From contig JADKGC010000004.1 of assembly GCA_016717205.1 (NCBI GenBank), positions 124,001 to 188,000 on the forward strand: a stretch of 64,000 nucleotides of DNA, given 5' to 3'. The DNA is from Candidatus Flexifilum breve (GTDB taxonomy: Bacteria > Chloroflexota > Anaerolineae > Aggregatilineales > Phototrophicaceae). The notes under the pieces were generated by a model. The model had not been told where the DNA came from. It did no database searches and saw only the letters and a list, made by a program, of their open reading frames with translations. Shown in pieces: positions 19,390 to 27,124 of the stretch. The first letter of the stretch is position 1, and every line of letters begins with the position of its first letter. The position numbers and the translations under genes were made by a program.

Positions 19390-20580
19390 ATGATGAACCA
19401 TGTCTTGATGCTCAGTCTGGATACCGCACTCGCGACCCAACCGCAAGGCGACTCGCGGGCGCGGCACCTCACCTACGCGGCGCGGACGGGGCGCTTGACG
19501 ATCATCGTCTACACGCCGCCGCACGTCGGCGCGGCGTTTCAACCTTCCGACCATCTGACCATCATCCCGACCAACAGCCGCCACCCGGTGCTGTTCCCGC
19601 TGGATGCGATCCGGTTGGCGCGCGGCGTACTGCGCGGCGGTGGCGTGAACCTGATCACGACGCAGGAGCCGTTCGCGACCGGGCTGGTCGGCTTGTGGCT
19701 GCGCTTGCGCTATCGTGTTCCGCTGCTCGTGCAAAATCACAGTTACTTTTTCGGCAATCAGGCGTGGCTGGATGAGCGCCCGCTGCGCAATCGTCTGCTC
19801 GCGCTGATCGGGCGGGTGGTGGTGGCGCGCGCCGATTTCTACCGCACGGTCAACGAGAAAGAGAAGCAGAACTATCTCGCGGCAGGCGGATCGCCCCGGC
19901 GCGTGGTCGCGCTGCCACTGGGGACGGCGGCTGGAGCCTTTGCCGCCGCACCCGATCCTGATCAACTGGCAGCGCTGCGCGCACGACTCGGTTTGACGGC
20001 GGCGACTCCCGTCGTGATGTGGGTCGGCTATCCGGTCGGCTTCAAACGCGTGCCCATCCTGTTCAAAGTGTTCAAAAAAGTGCTGAGCCGCGTGCCCGAT
20101 GCCAAGCTCGTGCTCATCGGCGATATGAAGCGCTCCCCGGTTGAACTTGTTACGCTGGCCCAGAGCGAAGGGTTAGCGGACAGCGTGATTTTCGATGGAC
20201 CGGTGCAGCACGATCAACTGCCGCTGTATTACGCGCTCGGCAGCGTGTACGCGCACACTTCCTCATATGAAGGGGTGCCGCGCGTGCTGTTCGAAGCGTC
20301 GGCGGCGGGGCTGCCGCTCGTGGCGTTGGATGTGGTCGGCGTCAACGAGGTGATCGAGAACGGCGTGAACGGCTACCTCGCGCCGGATATGGATATCGAC
20401 GGTATGGCGGGGCGGATCGTCACGCTGCTGCAAGACCCCGTGCCCGCCAAGGCGATGGGCGAACGCGCGCGCGATCTCGCGCTGCGGCGCTACGATGCCG
20501 AACGCTACATCGATTCGTGGATGGGCGTGTGGCGTGAAGCGATTCGCCTAGGCATGCGCAGGCGGCGGAGGTGGTTGTGA
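19390..20580 (+). CDS. GT4-family glycosyltransferase
   Basis: 396 residues with a GT-B fold. The N-terminal domain begins HVLMLSLDTALATQPQGDSR, the C-terminal domain has VVMWVGYPVGFKRVPILFKV, then the donor-site region SYEGVPRVLFEASAAGLPLV, which is the EX7E motif of family 4, and VGVNEVIENGVNGYL. ATG 19390 is followed by a second ATG at 19393; there is no strong ribosome site. The gene opens a run of three overlapping glycosyltransferase genes (stop overlapping the next start by 4 bp), so these enzymes probably act on one surface glycan. The acceptor and donor cannot be inferred. Confidence 0.87.
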   Translation: MMNHVLMLSLDTALATQPQGDSRARHLTYAARTGRLTIIVYTPPHVGAAFQPSDHLTIIPTNSRHPVLFPLDAIRLARGVLRGGGVNLITTQEPFATGLVGLWLRLRYRVPLLVQNHSYFFGNQAWLDERPLRNRLLALIGRVVVARADFYRTVNEKEKQNYLAAGGSPRRVVALPLGTAAGAFAAAPDPDQLAALRARLGLTAATPVVMWVGYPVGFKRVPILFKVFKKVLSRVPDAKLVLIGDMKRSPVELVTLAQSEGLADSVIFDGPVQHDQLPLYYALGSVYAHTSSYEGVPRVLFEASAAGLPLVALDVVGVNEVIENGVNGYLAPDMDIDGMAGRIVTLLQDPVPAKAMGERARDLALRRYDAERYIDSWMGVWREAIRLGMRRRRRWL

Positions 20581-21707
20581 ATCTGCTGCTGTTCAACCTC
20601 GCGACCGACGCCGACGATCCGATCCTCGGCTTTACGACGGGCTGGATCAACCGGCTGGCGGCGCATTACGATCACATCGATGTGATCACCATGCGCGCCG
20701 GACGCTTGGATGTTGCGCCGAATGTCAGTGTGTACTCCATTGGCAAGGAGCGTGGCTACGGAGAAGCGCGGCGGGCAGTCGAGTTTTACCGCGTGTTGAG
20801 TACGCTGCTGTTACGGCGGCGCTACGCGGCGTGTTTCGCGCACATGCAGCCGCTGTTCGCGCTGATGAGTGCGCCACTGCTGCGACCGTTGAATGTGCCG
20901 ATCACGCTGTGGTACACGCATCGCCAGCGGCATCGCACACTCGAATGGGCGACGCGGGTCAGTCGGCGTGTGGTCACCGCCGCGCCGGACAGCTTTCCGA
21001 TCGCCACGCCGAAACTGCGCGTGTTGGGTCATGGGATTGATACGGATTTCTTTAGGACTGAGGGCGAAGGTCTGAGGACTGAGAAGAACGCTCCCGGTAT
21101 ACCTAACACCTCTATGGCAGCTGATCTTTTACTCAGCCCTCAGTCCTCAGCCCTCAGTCCTCAATATGTCGTGCATGTGGCGCGGCTGATGCCGATTAAG
21201 CAGCAGGCGACGCTGATCCGCGCGCTGCCGAGCGTGCCCACGGCGCACGCCGTGTTCGTCGGCGATGTGCCACCGGAGCAGGGCACGAACTATCGGGCGG
21301 AACTGGAAGCACTCGCGCGGGATCTCGGCGTAGCGGAGCGGGTCACCTTTGCGGGCAATCAATCGGCGGAGGGCGTACGGGCGTGGTATGCGCGGGCGAC
21401 CGTGGCGGTCAATTTGAGCCCGGTCGGGCTGTTCGACAAGGCGGCGCTCGAAGCGCTGGCCATGCGCGTGCCGACCATCGTCACCAACCCCTCGTTCGAT
21501 CCGCTGCTCGGCGACGCCAACTGGCGCAGCGAGTCGCCGGAGGATCACGCGGGGCTGGCGGCACGGCTCACCGCGATCTTGGCGCTCGATCCGGCGGAAC
21601 GGGAGCGGCTCACGAGCATCAGTCGCGCGCGGACGGTCGAGGCGCACGGTTTAGACGGCTTGATCCGCCGTCTTGTTCAGGTACTCAACACCGGAGAGAT
21701 GACATGA
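20577..21707 (+). CDS. GT4-family glycosyltransferase carrying an in-frame repeat insertion
   Basis: About 376 residues. GTG 20577 is preferred over GTG 20571 because GGAGG ends five bases upstream of it and it overlaps the previous stop as GTGA. The N-terminal half is a GT-B acceptor domain; after it the GT4 C-terminal domain starts YVVHVARLMPIKQQATLIRA and continues VGLFDKAALEALAMRVPTIV, where the second Glu of the usual motif is kept. Between the halves lies an odd stretch, from about RTEGEGLRTEKNAPG to LLLSPQSSALSPQ, coded by a palindromic element (21054-21163). It falls in the inter-domain linker, so the enzyme may still work. The next gene overlaps by 4 bp. Confidence 0.82.
   Translation: MNLLLFNLATDADDPILGFTTGWINRLAAHYDHIDVITMRAGRLDVAPNVSVYSIGKERGYGEARRAVEFYRVLSTLLLRRRYAACFAHMQPLFALMSAPLLRPLNVPITLWYTHRQRHRTLEWATRVSRRVVTAAPDSFPIATPKLRVLGHGIDTDFFRTEGEGLRTEKNAPGIPNTSMAADLLLSPQSSALSPQYVVHVARLMPIKQQATLIRALPSVPTAHAVFVGDVPPEQGTNYRAELEALARDLGVAERVTFAGNQSAEGVRAWYARATVAVNLSPVGLFDKAALEALAMRVPTIVTNPSFDPLLGDANWRSESPEDHAGLAARLTAILALDPAERERLTSISRARTVEAHGLDGLIRRLVQVLNTGEMT
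21054..21163. repeat. Palindromic element inside a glycosyltransferase gene
   Basis: Arms built from the unit AGGACTGAG (left, 21054-21083) and its complement CTCAGTCCT repeated (right, 21132-21163) flank about 48 bp of unrelated sequence. Such CTCAGTCCTCAG units look like a dispersed REP-type element. The reading frame of the host gene stays open across it and adds roughly 37 residues. Confidence 0.75.
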
Positions 21708-22417
21708 ATTTCCCGAAAACGCTGGTGATCATCCCCGCGCTCAACGAAGCGGACAGCATCGCCCACGTGATCGGCTTGATCCAGCAGCACGCGCCGTGGG
21801 CGGATATCGCCGTGATCAACGACGGCTCGACCGACGATACGCGCGCCATTGCGACGACGTGCGGCGCGATCGTGCTCAACATGCCGTACAACGTGGGCAT
21901 CGGCGCGGCGGTGCAGACGGGCTTTCTCTATGCGGCGCAGCACGGTTATGAGGTCACGGTGCAGAATGACGGCGACGGCCAGCATAACCCGCAGGAGATT
22001 CCGCTGCTGGTATCCGACCTCATCACGAGCGGGTCGGATCTCGTGGTCGGGTCGCGCTACATCGAAGATCGCGGCTACATCACGCCCGTGGCGCGCAAGG
22101 TCGGCATCGTGATCCTCGCGCGCATCATTTCGCTGCTCACGCGGCAGCACTTCACCGATCCGACGTCAGGCTTTCGCGCCTCCAGCCAGCGGACGATTCG
22201 CCTGTGCGCGCGCACCTATCCGCATGATTACCCCGAACCGGAAGCGGTCGTGCTGCTGCACCGCGCCGGGCTGCGGCTGCGCGAAATCCCCGTGACGATG
22301 AATCCCCGCTACGGCGGCAAGTCCTCAATCACGCCGATCAAATCGGGCGTGTACATGCTCAAAGTGATCCTGGCGATCCTGATCGGGCTGCTGCGTCCCG
22401 CGCCTTTCGTCGATTAG
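21704..22417 (+). CDS. GT2-family glycosyltransferase (dolichyl-phosphate mannose synthase-like)
   Basis: 237 residues starting at ATG 21704, which overlaps the preceding stop (ATGA). The GT-A fold is clear: TLVIIPALNEADSIAHVI, INDGSTDDTRAIA, NVGIGAAVQTGFLYA and the metal-binding Asp motif QNDGDGQHNP, then SRYIEDRGYITPVARK and DPTSGFRASSQRTI. The order and the C-terminal hydrophobic helix (VILAILIGLLRPAPFV) match polyprenyl-phosphate sugar synthases and related GT2 enzymes working at the cytoplasmic membrane. It is the last gene of the three-gene glycosyltransferase operon and converges, with a 4-bp overlap, on the LysE exporter gene. Confidence 0.88.
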   Translation: MNFPKTLVIIPALNEADSIAHVIGLIQQHAPWADIAVINDGSTDDTRAIATTCGAIVLNMPYNVGIGAAVQTGFLYAAQHGYEVTVQNDGDGQHNPQEIPLLVSDLITSGSDLVVGSRYIEDRGYITPVARKVGIVILARIISLLTRQHFTDPTSGFRASSQRTIRLCARTYPHDYPEPEAVVLLHRAGLRLREIPVTMNPRYGGKSSITPIKSGVYMLKVILAILIGLLRPAPFVD

Positions 22418-23064
22418 CTTGACTTGTGACCGCCGCTGGAGAAGGCCGTGACCAGCCCTAAGCCGATGTAAATCGTCCCGCTGATGTACTTCTGCGCGCG
22501 TAAGAACGTCTGGTTGCGCTTGAGCCAACCGCCCGCCGTGCCGGAGAGGATGGCATAGGTGCCATCGGTGAACAAGGCCATGAGGGTGAACATCAGGCCA
22601 AGCAGCAAAAACTGCACGCCGACCGCGCCGCGCGCCGGATCGACAAATTGGGGCAGGAAGGCGAAGAAGAACAGCGCGGTTTTGGGATTGAGCACGGCGA
22701 CGATGACGCCTTGACGGTAGATCGAGCCGAGGCTGCGGCGTTCAACGACTGCGTTGGCGGTGAGGGGCGTTTTGTCGAGCAGGGTCTTCACGCCGAGGTA
22801 GACGAGATAGGCCGCGCCGAGGTACTTGACGATATCGAAGGCCAGCGCCGACGTGAGCAGAATCGCCGAGAGGCCGAGCGTCGCCGCGAGCACATGGACG
22901 AGCGTCCCGGTCTGCACGCCCATGACAGAGACGACACCCGCGCGCCGCCCCTGATCCATACTGCGGGCGACGATGTAGAGCACGGCGGGGCCGGGCGTGA
23001 TCAGCAAGATGAAGGCGCCAGCGAGGAACAACGACAGCGTACTCAGCGGAAGGATGGAGTCCAT
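22414..23064 (-). CDS. LysE/RhtB family amino-acid exporter
   Basis: 216 residues from ATG 23064; the open frame runs much further upstream but only because it lies antisense to the GT4 gene at 23431-24516. The protein has six predicted transmembrane helices and the family motif GPAVLYIVARSMDQGRRAGV close to the N-terminus, with LNPKTALFFFAFLPQFVDP in the middle, which is typical for LysE/RhtB exporters of amino acids or their derivatives. Substrate cannot be read from sequence. It converges with the GT2 gene and is separated from the next gene by a cluster of hairpin repeats. Confidence 0.9.
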   Translation of the reverse strand: MDSILPLSTLSLFLAGAFILLITPGPAVLYIVARSMDQGRRAGVVSVMGVQTGTLVHVLAATLGLSAILLTSALAFDIVKYLGAAYLVYLGVKTLLDKTPLTANAVVERRSLGSIYRQGVIVAVLNPKTALFFFAFLPQFVDPARGAVGVQFLLLGLMFTLMALFTDGTYAILSGTAGGWLKRNQTFLRAQKYISGTIYIGLGLVTAFSSGGHKSS

Positions 23065-23151
23065 GCCTGTGAAATCCTTGTGCGATTGGGTGAACACAAC
23101 CCCTTTACTATAAGTGGACTTTCCTGACCTGTCTATGACCAGTTGATCGGC

Positions 23152-23376
23152 CCTCACCCGTAAAGCAGACCTCACCCCCGGCCCCTCCCCGAATTCAGGG
23201 AGGGGAGCCAACATTACTCGCAGAACCCGATTAGATTTCGTAGGGACGCGCAACGGGGCGTCCGTTTCGGTCACAATTTGACGGACGCCCCGTTGCGCGT
23301 CCCTACACAATGTCGTTTGCGGCGTGTCTGCATCAAGTCCCCTCTCCCCCCGGAGAGGGGATTTAGGGGTGAGGTC
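23152..23376. repeat. Cluster of three palindromic elements
   Basis: Three hairpin elements fill the 366-bp gap between the LysE and GT4 genes. The first (23152-23210) is C-rich with CCCCTCCCC/GGGAGGGG arms. The second (23240-23306) is a perfect 26-bp inverted repeat starting GTAGGGACGCGCAACGG around a 15-base loop. The third (23338-23376) pairs CCCCTCTCC with GGAGAGGGG and ends AGGGGTGAGGTC. All three types recur elsewhere in the window. Confidence 0.85.
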
Positions 23377-23430
23377 CGCATCTGCTATACTGCGTTGACT
23401 GTGACCTGCCACCTGTAAACTGTGAACCCT

Positions 23431-24516
23431 ATGCGCGTGTTGATGATCTCCAAAGCCTGCATCGTCGGCATCTACCAGAAGAAACTCGAACTGATCGCCA
23501 AAATGGGTGTCGAGCTGCTGGCGCTGGTGCCGCCCTCGTGGAAAGATGAGCGCGGCGAACAGCGCCTCGAACGGGTCTATACGGACGGCTACCGCCTCGA
23601 AGCTATCCCGATCTGGCGGAACGGCAATTTTCACGCGCACAGCTACCCGACACTCGGGGCGCATATGCGGACGTTCAAGCCGGACATCGTGCATATCGAC
23701 GAAGAGCCGTACAACCTGTCGGCGTGGCAGGCGTTGTTCCATGCGCGGCGCGTGGGCGCGAAGTCGTTGTTCTTTAGCTGGCAGAATATCGCGCGGGACT
23801 ACCCGCCGCCCTTCAGTTGGGGTGAACGCTGGACGCTCAACCATGTCGACTACGCGCTGATGGGCACGGAGAGCGCCGCCGAGGTGTGGCGCGCCAAGGG
23901 TTACCAGAAGCCGCTGCGCGTGATCCCACAGTTTGGCACCGATCCCGATCTGTTCCACCCGGTTACGCCGACCGCGCGCCCGTTCACGGTGGGGTTCTTC
24001 GGGCGGTTGGTGCCGGAGAAGGGTGTCGACGTGCTGCTCGACGCGCTCGGTCAGCTCGGCGGGGAGTGGCGCGCGCTGATCGTCGGCGGCGGACCAGAGG
24101 CGGAACGCTTGCAGGCGCAGGCTGCCGCGCACGGCGACCGGATCACGTTTCGGGCGCAAGTCCCCTCGACGGAGATGCCCGCGCTCTACCCACAGGTAGA
24201 TGTGCTGGTCTTGCCATCGCTGACCCGCCCCAACTGGAAAGAACAGTTTGGGCGCGTGCTGGTGGAGGCGATGGCGTGCGGCGTCCCGGTGATCGGCTCG
24301 GACAGCGGCGCGATTCCCGATGTGATCGGCGACGCGGGGCTGATCACGCCGGAGGGGGACGCGGCGGCGTTGGCGGAGGCGCTGCGCCGTGTGCGCGATG
24401 ACGCGAGGCTGCGGGCGGAACTGGCGGCGCAGGGGCGTCAGCGCGTGTTGGAACGCTTCACGCACGCGCAGGTCGCCGCCGACACGGTCGAGGTGTATCG
24501 AATGATGCTAGAATGA
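23431..24516 (+). CDS. GT4-family glycosyltransferase
   Basis: About 361 residues from ATG 23431 (GTG 23422 is also possible). The N-terminal domain starts RVLMISKACIVGIYQKKLEL and contains KPDIVHIDEEPYNLSAWQAL; the C-terminal GT-B domain has VGFFGRLVPEKGVDVLLDAL, LIVGGGPEAERLQAQAA, and the nucleotide-sugar site EQFGRVLVEAMACGVPVIGS with the two Glu eight positions apart. This layout is a textbook retaining family-4 transferase. The gene stands 1.0 kb from the other glycosyltransferases on the same strand and its stop is 20 bp before a two-gene HNH unit, which is probably separate. Confidence 0.9.
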   Translation: MRVLMISKACIVGIYQKKLELIAKMGVELLALVPPSWKDERGEQRLERVYTDGYRLEAIPIWRNGNFHAHSYPTLGAHMRTFKPDIVHIDEEPYNLSAWQALFHARRVGAKSLFFSWQNIARDYPPPFSWGERWTLNHVDYALMGTESAAEVWRAKGYQKPLRVIPQFGTDPDLFHPVTPTARPFTVGFFGRLVPEKGVDVLLDALGQLGGEWRALIVGGGPEAERLQAQAAAHGDRITFRAQVPSTEMPALYPQVDVLVLPSLTRPNWKEQFGRVLVEAMACGVPVIGSDSGAIPDVIGDAGLITPEGDAAALAEALRRVRDDARLRAELAAQGRQRVLERFTHAQVAADTVEVYRMMLE

Positions 24517-24535
24517 TGGTGAAAGGAGAAAGCTG

Positions 24536-24787
24536 ATGGTTGCGATGGAACGTCTGACTTTGCGAGATGAGATTCTAGAGTTTATGACGTCTAGTCCCAC
24601 ATTGGAGCAAATTCTTGCCTTCAAACCCTCTGAAGCGCTGCAGGCCCGTGCTAGTCTCTTATTGGATAAGAACCGTGCTGGCACCCTCACCGCCGAGGAA
24701 CAGCGCGAACTGGACGACTTTGAGTGGATGGACGATCTCGTCAGTCTGCTGAAGATTAGAGCTCGTAAAAAGTTGTCTGCTGCATGA
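24536..24787 (+). CDS. Small hypothetical protein upstream of HNH nuclease
   Basis: 83 residues, helical and charged, no known motif. GTG/ATG choices are limited; ATG 24536 has AAGGAGAAAG upstream, an excellent ribosome site. The stop overlaps the ATG of the HNH nuclease gene by 4 bp, so the two are translated together. The central sequence TLTAEEQRELDDFEWMDDLV is common to small proteins encoded in front of HNH genes in cyanobacteria and Chloroflexota, as far as I recall, and this suggests a conserved two-gene unit. A toxin-antitoxin-like or regulatory partner role is possible but not shown. Confidence 0.75.
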   Translation: MVAMERLTLRDEILEFMTSSPTLEQILAFKPSEALQARASLLLDKNRAGTLTAEEQRELDDFEWMDDLVSLLKIRARKKLSAA

Positions 24788-25206
24788 CCCACATTTCCGA
24801 CTCTCTGCGGCGCGCCGTTATCGAGCGCGCAAATTCCTGCTGCGAATACTGTTTAGTTCGGTCGGAAGAAACATTGTTCGCACACGAAGTCGATCACATC
24901 ATCGCTGAAAAGCATCATGGCGCAACTGAGCTCGATAACCTCTGCTATGCGTGTTTCAAGTGTAATCGCTATAAAGGCAGTGACATTGCCTCGCTCGATA
25001 TTGAGACGAACGCGATCACGCCGCTCTACAATCCCCGCCGTGATCGCTGGTCAGATCATTTTCGTCTGAAGGCAGCCGTGATTGAACCATTGACGCCAGT
25101 AGGCCGGGTCACTATGTATCTACTACAATTGAACTCAGATGCACGGTTGGTTCGGCGCAAGGAACTCATCGGCTTGGGTGCGTATCCCTGTGAGCATGAG
25201 CTATAA
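24784..25206 (+). CDS. HNH endonuclease
   Basis: 140 residues with a complete HNH core: the zinc-type cysteine pair CCEYC near residue 18, the catalytic HEVDHIIAEKHHGA, the Asn in ELDNLCYACFKCNRYKG and a second Cys pair in that stretch. This beta-beta-alpha metal fold cuts DNA in restriction enzymes, homing enzymes and some defence or toxin proteins. Here it stands alone without a methylase or tail domain; its partner is the overlapping 83-residue protein. Downstream, 11 bp after the stop, a HigA-like fragment starts. Substrate and biological role are unknown. Confidence 0.88.
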   Translation: MTHISDSLRRAVIERANSCCEYCLVRSEETLFAHEVDHIIAEKHHGATELDNLCYACFKCNRYKGSDIASLDIETNAITPLYNPRRDRWSDHFRLKAAVIEPLTPVGRVTMYLLQLNSDARLVRRKELIGLGAYPCEHEL

Positions 25207-25217
25207 AGTTAGTTACG

Positions 25218-25379
25218 ATGTCCGAAGTTGAGTATGTACGGCTCGTTGACGCATTGGATCAGCTTATCGATCTGGTTGGTGAAGACGAGTCACATCCCCT
25301 CGCATCGCTCATGGAATTCATCGGCGTACTGATCGAGCGCTACGAAGATGAAAACGTGCCGGAAATCACCGATTTGTAG
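25218..25379 (+). CDS. Short HigA N-terminal-like protein
   Basis: A 53-residue open frame that is too short for automatic ORF lists. It reads EVEYVRLVDALDQLIDLVG then ESHPLASLMEFIGVLIERYE and ends at TAG. This resembles the N-terminal helical domain of HigA-type antitoxins, with the HP, LIE-Y-E pattern, but lacks their helix-turn-helix domain. It could be a decayed antitoxin, or a genuine short protein. It lies between the HNH gene and an unknown gene in the same direction. No HigB toxin is seen. Start ATG 25218 has no strong ribosome site. Confidence 0.5.
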   Translation: MSEVEYVRLVDALDQLIDLVGEDESHPLASLMEFIGVLIERYEDENVPEITDL

Positions 25380-25422
25380 ATATGATTGGAATACGAGACC
25401 ACAACCGTTGAGCGCTTGAGCT

Positions 25423-25890
25423 ATGTTTTCAAAAGATCCAAGAGTCCGAGCACGTGAGATTGACGAAATACAACAGTGTCTCAATCTGACTGATGGGGAA
25501 CTCTGGAAGAAAATCAACCGTACATTGATTCCGACGGGTCGGAGCGAACTGCTCAATGACATTGACCTCATGCTGTTGTACGCTTTCCGCAAACCCAAGC
25601 ATCCTCATCTGGTGATCGGCCTCGAAGACAACTGGTTCCTGCGCTTGTATCTGCAAGCAGTCCAAACCACGCTTTGCGACAAGCGATCCTTATGCAAGAA
25701 GTTGTCCGCTCCAGATTTTCCGACTGATCCTGTGCAAGCAGTAGCTGTACTGCGCGCCTATATTGATCAAAGTTATTCCATTTTCTTTCAACGGCGCGTT
25801 TCCAGCACTTTGCTGGCAGTACTGATTATTCGCCTTGGCGTTGATGCGTTTTGCGGGTGTGGTCAAGAAAAAGTCATTTCTGCCCCATGA
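25423..25890 (+). CDS. Hypothetical protein, 155 residues
   Basis: I do not recognise this protein. It is predicted soluble and helical, with an N-terminal KDPRVRAREIDEIQQCLNLT segment and five Cys residues, two of them in the C-terminal AFCGCGQEK, which might bind metal but could be chance. No signal peptide. ATG 25423 is the natural start. It follows the short HigA-like frame by 43 bp and precedes a well-translated HhH gene, all on the plus strand, so the four accessory genes from 24536 may form one transcription unit. Confidence 0.5.
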   Translation: MFSKDPRVRAREIDEIQQCLNLTDGELWKKINRTLIPTGRSELLNDIDLMLLYAFRKPKHPHLVIGLEDNWFLRLYLQAVQTTLCDKRSLCKKLSAPDFPTDPVQAVAVLRAYIDQSYSIFFQRRVSSTLLAVLIIRLGVDAFCGCGQEKVISAP

Positions 25891-25908
25891 GTTACGGAGG
25901 AAATCAGC

Positions 25909-26121
25909 ATGTCAGAGCGTAAAGATGATCCCCAACCCACCGACCTGCCGAAGATTGGCGCGCCGGCGACGCGGGCGCTCAATGGCGCGGGCTACACTCG
26001 CCTTGAGCAGTTGACGCAGGCGACCGAAGCCGAGCTCATGGCGCTGCACGGCTTCGGGCCAAAGGCGCTGCGCATCCTAAAGGAAGCGCTCGCCGCACGG
26101 GGCTTAGCGTTGAAGGGGTAA
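25909..26121 (+). CDS. Small helix-hairpin-helix protein
   Basis: 70 residues with the pattern LPKIGAPATRALNGAGYTRL and LMALHGFGPKALRILKEAL, a doubled helix-hairpin-helix fold like that of the RNA polymerase alpha C-terminal domain or of small DNA-binding HhH proteins. ATG 25909 is preceded by GGAGG at nine bases. The fold suggests sequence-nonspecific DNA binding in the cytoplasm; no partner is identifiable. It stands at the end of the plus-strand group beginning at 24536 and converges with the ClbS/DfsB gene. Confidence 0.8.
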   Translation: MSERKDDPQPTDLPKIGAPATRALNGAGYTRLEQLTQATEAELMALHGFGPKALRILKEALAARGLALKG

Positions 26122-26132
26122 AGGCAGAGCGG

Positions 26133-26600
26133 CTAGAGCTTCCCCGCCTGCTTGAGTTCGATGATGTCCCGCGCATGGTCGCGCTCGTGGATGATCGCGC
26201 CTTCCACGAACTGCGTCACGGTCTCGCTGGCCCACGGAAAGCGCACCAACTGCCCGTAGGCGTCGGCGGGGATGCTCTCAAGGAAGATTTTGAGCGCAAA
26301 GCGGTTGATCTCGCATTCCAGCTTCGCGCCTTCCACGGTTGCGCTCTGCCGCTCGGCGACGAACTGCGCGTTGGTCACATCGACGTTGATATAGGGGTAG
26401 GGAGTCACCGGGATGCCCGCCACCGTGTCGCGGAAGATGGTGAACATCAGCGCGTCCCAGCCCGCCATGTGCGCGAAGAAGTCACGCTTGTTCCAGCCGG
26501 GGTAAATGTCGACCGCCGGGTCAACGTCGGCCAGCACCGCCCACAGATTGTCGCGTTCGGCGTCCAGCGCTTGCAGTAAACTCGCTTTATCTTGGCTCAT
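26133..26600 (-). CDS. ClbS/DfsB (DinB-like) four-helix-bundle protein
   Basis: 155 residues starting at ATG 26600, chosen over the TTG one codon earlier because AAGGAGAG lies six bases upstream of it. The four-helix DinB-like fold is visible, with KRDFFAHMAGWDALMFT, and near the C-terminus AIIHERDHARDIIEL, which supply the His residues that usually bind a metal. Members of the ClbS/DfsB group include colibactin self-protection and bacillithiol-dependent enzymes; many are uncharacterised. It is the last gene of a minus-strand run 28580-26133 with short spacers. Confidence 0.82.
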   Translation of the reverse strand: MSQDKASLLQALDAERDNLWAVLADVDPAVDIYPGWNKRDFFAHMAGWDALMFTIFRDTVAGIPVTPYPYINVDVTNAQFVAERQSATVEGAKLECEINRFALKIFLESIPADAYGQLVRFPWASETVTQFVEGAIIHERDHARDIIELKQAGKL

Positions 26601-26612
26601 CAAAATCTCTCC

Positions 26613-27098
26613 TTAAGGTGTCAAAATCGCGCAGGTCGAAACGCCGTGCGCGTACAGTTTGCCCGCCGCATCGACCAACCGCGCCTCGGCGGTGGCAATG
26701 CGCCGCCCCACGTTGATCGTTTGGGCTTCGGCGCGCAGCAGTCCCGTGTCCAGCGTGATCGGGCGGATGAAGTTGGTACTGCCGCTCACGGTTGTGTAGC
26801 CGACGCCCGCCTCCAGCATGGTCTGCACGGCGCAGCCTGTCGCCGAATCGAGGATGGTCATGGCCACGCCGCCGTGCACCAGCCCGATCGGGTTGTAGAG
26901 GAATTCGGCGGGCGTCACGGTGAACACGGCGCGTCCCGGCGCAACTTCGATCAGCGTCATGCCGAGCAGATAGGCGAAAGGCGGGCGAGGGATCTCCCCG
27001 TCGATCATCGCCTGCAAGAAGTCGAGTCCGCGCATGGTGCGGGCTTTCTCGGCGATGGGCAGCGGGTCGTGCCAGGTCACGGTGCGGGTACGATCCAT
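26613..27098 (-). CDS. PaaI-family thioesterase (hotdog fold)
   Basis: 161 residues from ATG 27098; the frame is open much further upstream but only in antisense of the transporter gene, and AAGGAGG seven bases before this ATG settles the start. The hotdog motif LYNPIGLVHGGVAMTILDSA contains the usual HGG of the PaaI family, followed by STNFIRPITLDTGLLRAEAQ. These enzymes hydrolyse acyl- or aryl-CoA thioesters in the cytoplasm. The substrate is unknown. It follows the EamA transporter by 27 bp and precedes the ClbS-like gene. Confidence 0.9.
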   Translation of the reverse strand: MDRTRTVTWHDPLPIAEKARTMRGLDFLQAMIDGEIPRPPFAYLLGMTLIEVAPGRAVFTVTPAEFLYNPIGLVHGGVAMTILDSATGCAVQTMLEAGVGYTTVSGSTNFIRPITLDTGLLRAEAQTINVGRRIATAEARLVDAAGKLYAHGVSTCAILTP

Positions 27099-27124
27099 GT
27101 GTTTCCCCTCCTTATATGTTTGCT

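Noticed and set aside
23152..23376. CRISPR array
   Set aside because: The hairpins differ in sequence and spacing, are palindromic throughout, and there are no equal spacers or cas genes.
23065..24465. N-terminal extension of the LysE frame
   Set aside because: It lies antisense to the GT4 gene at 23431-24516 and passes through the repeat cluster. The family's normal N-terminus is at 23064.
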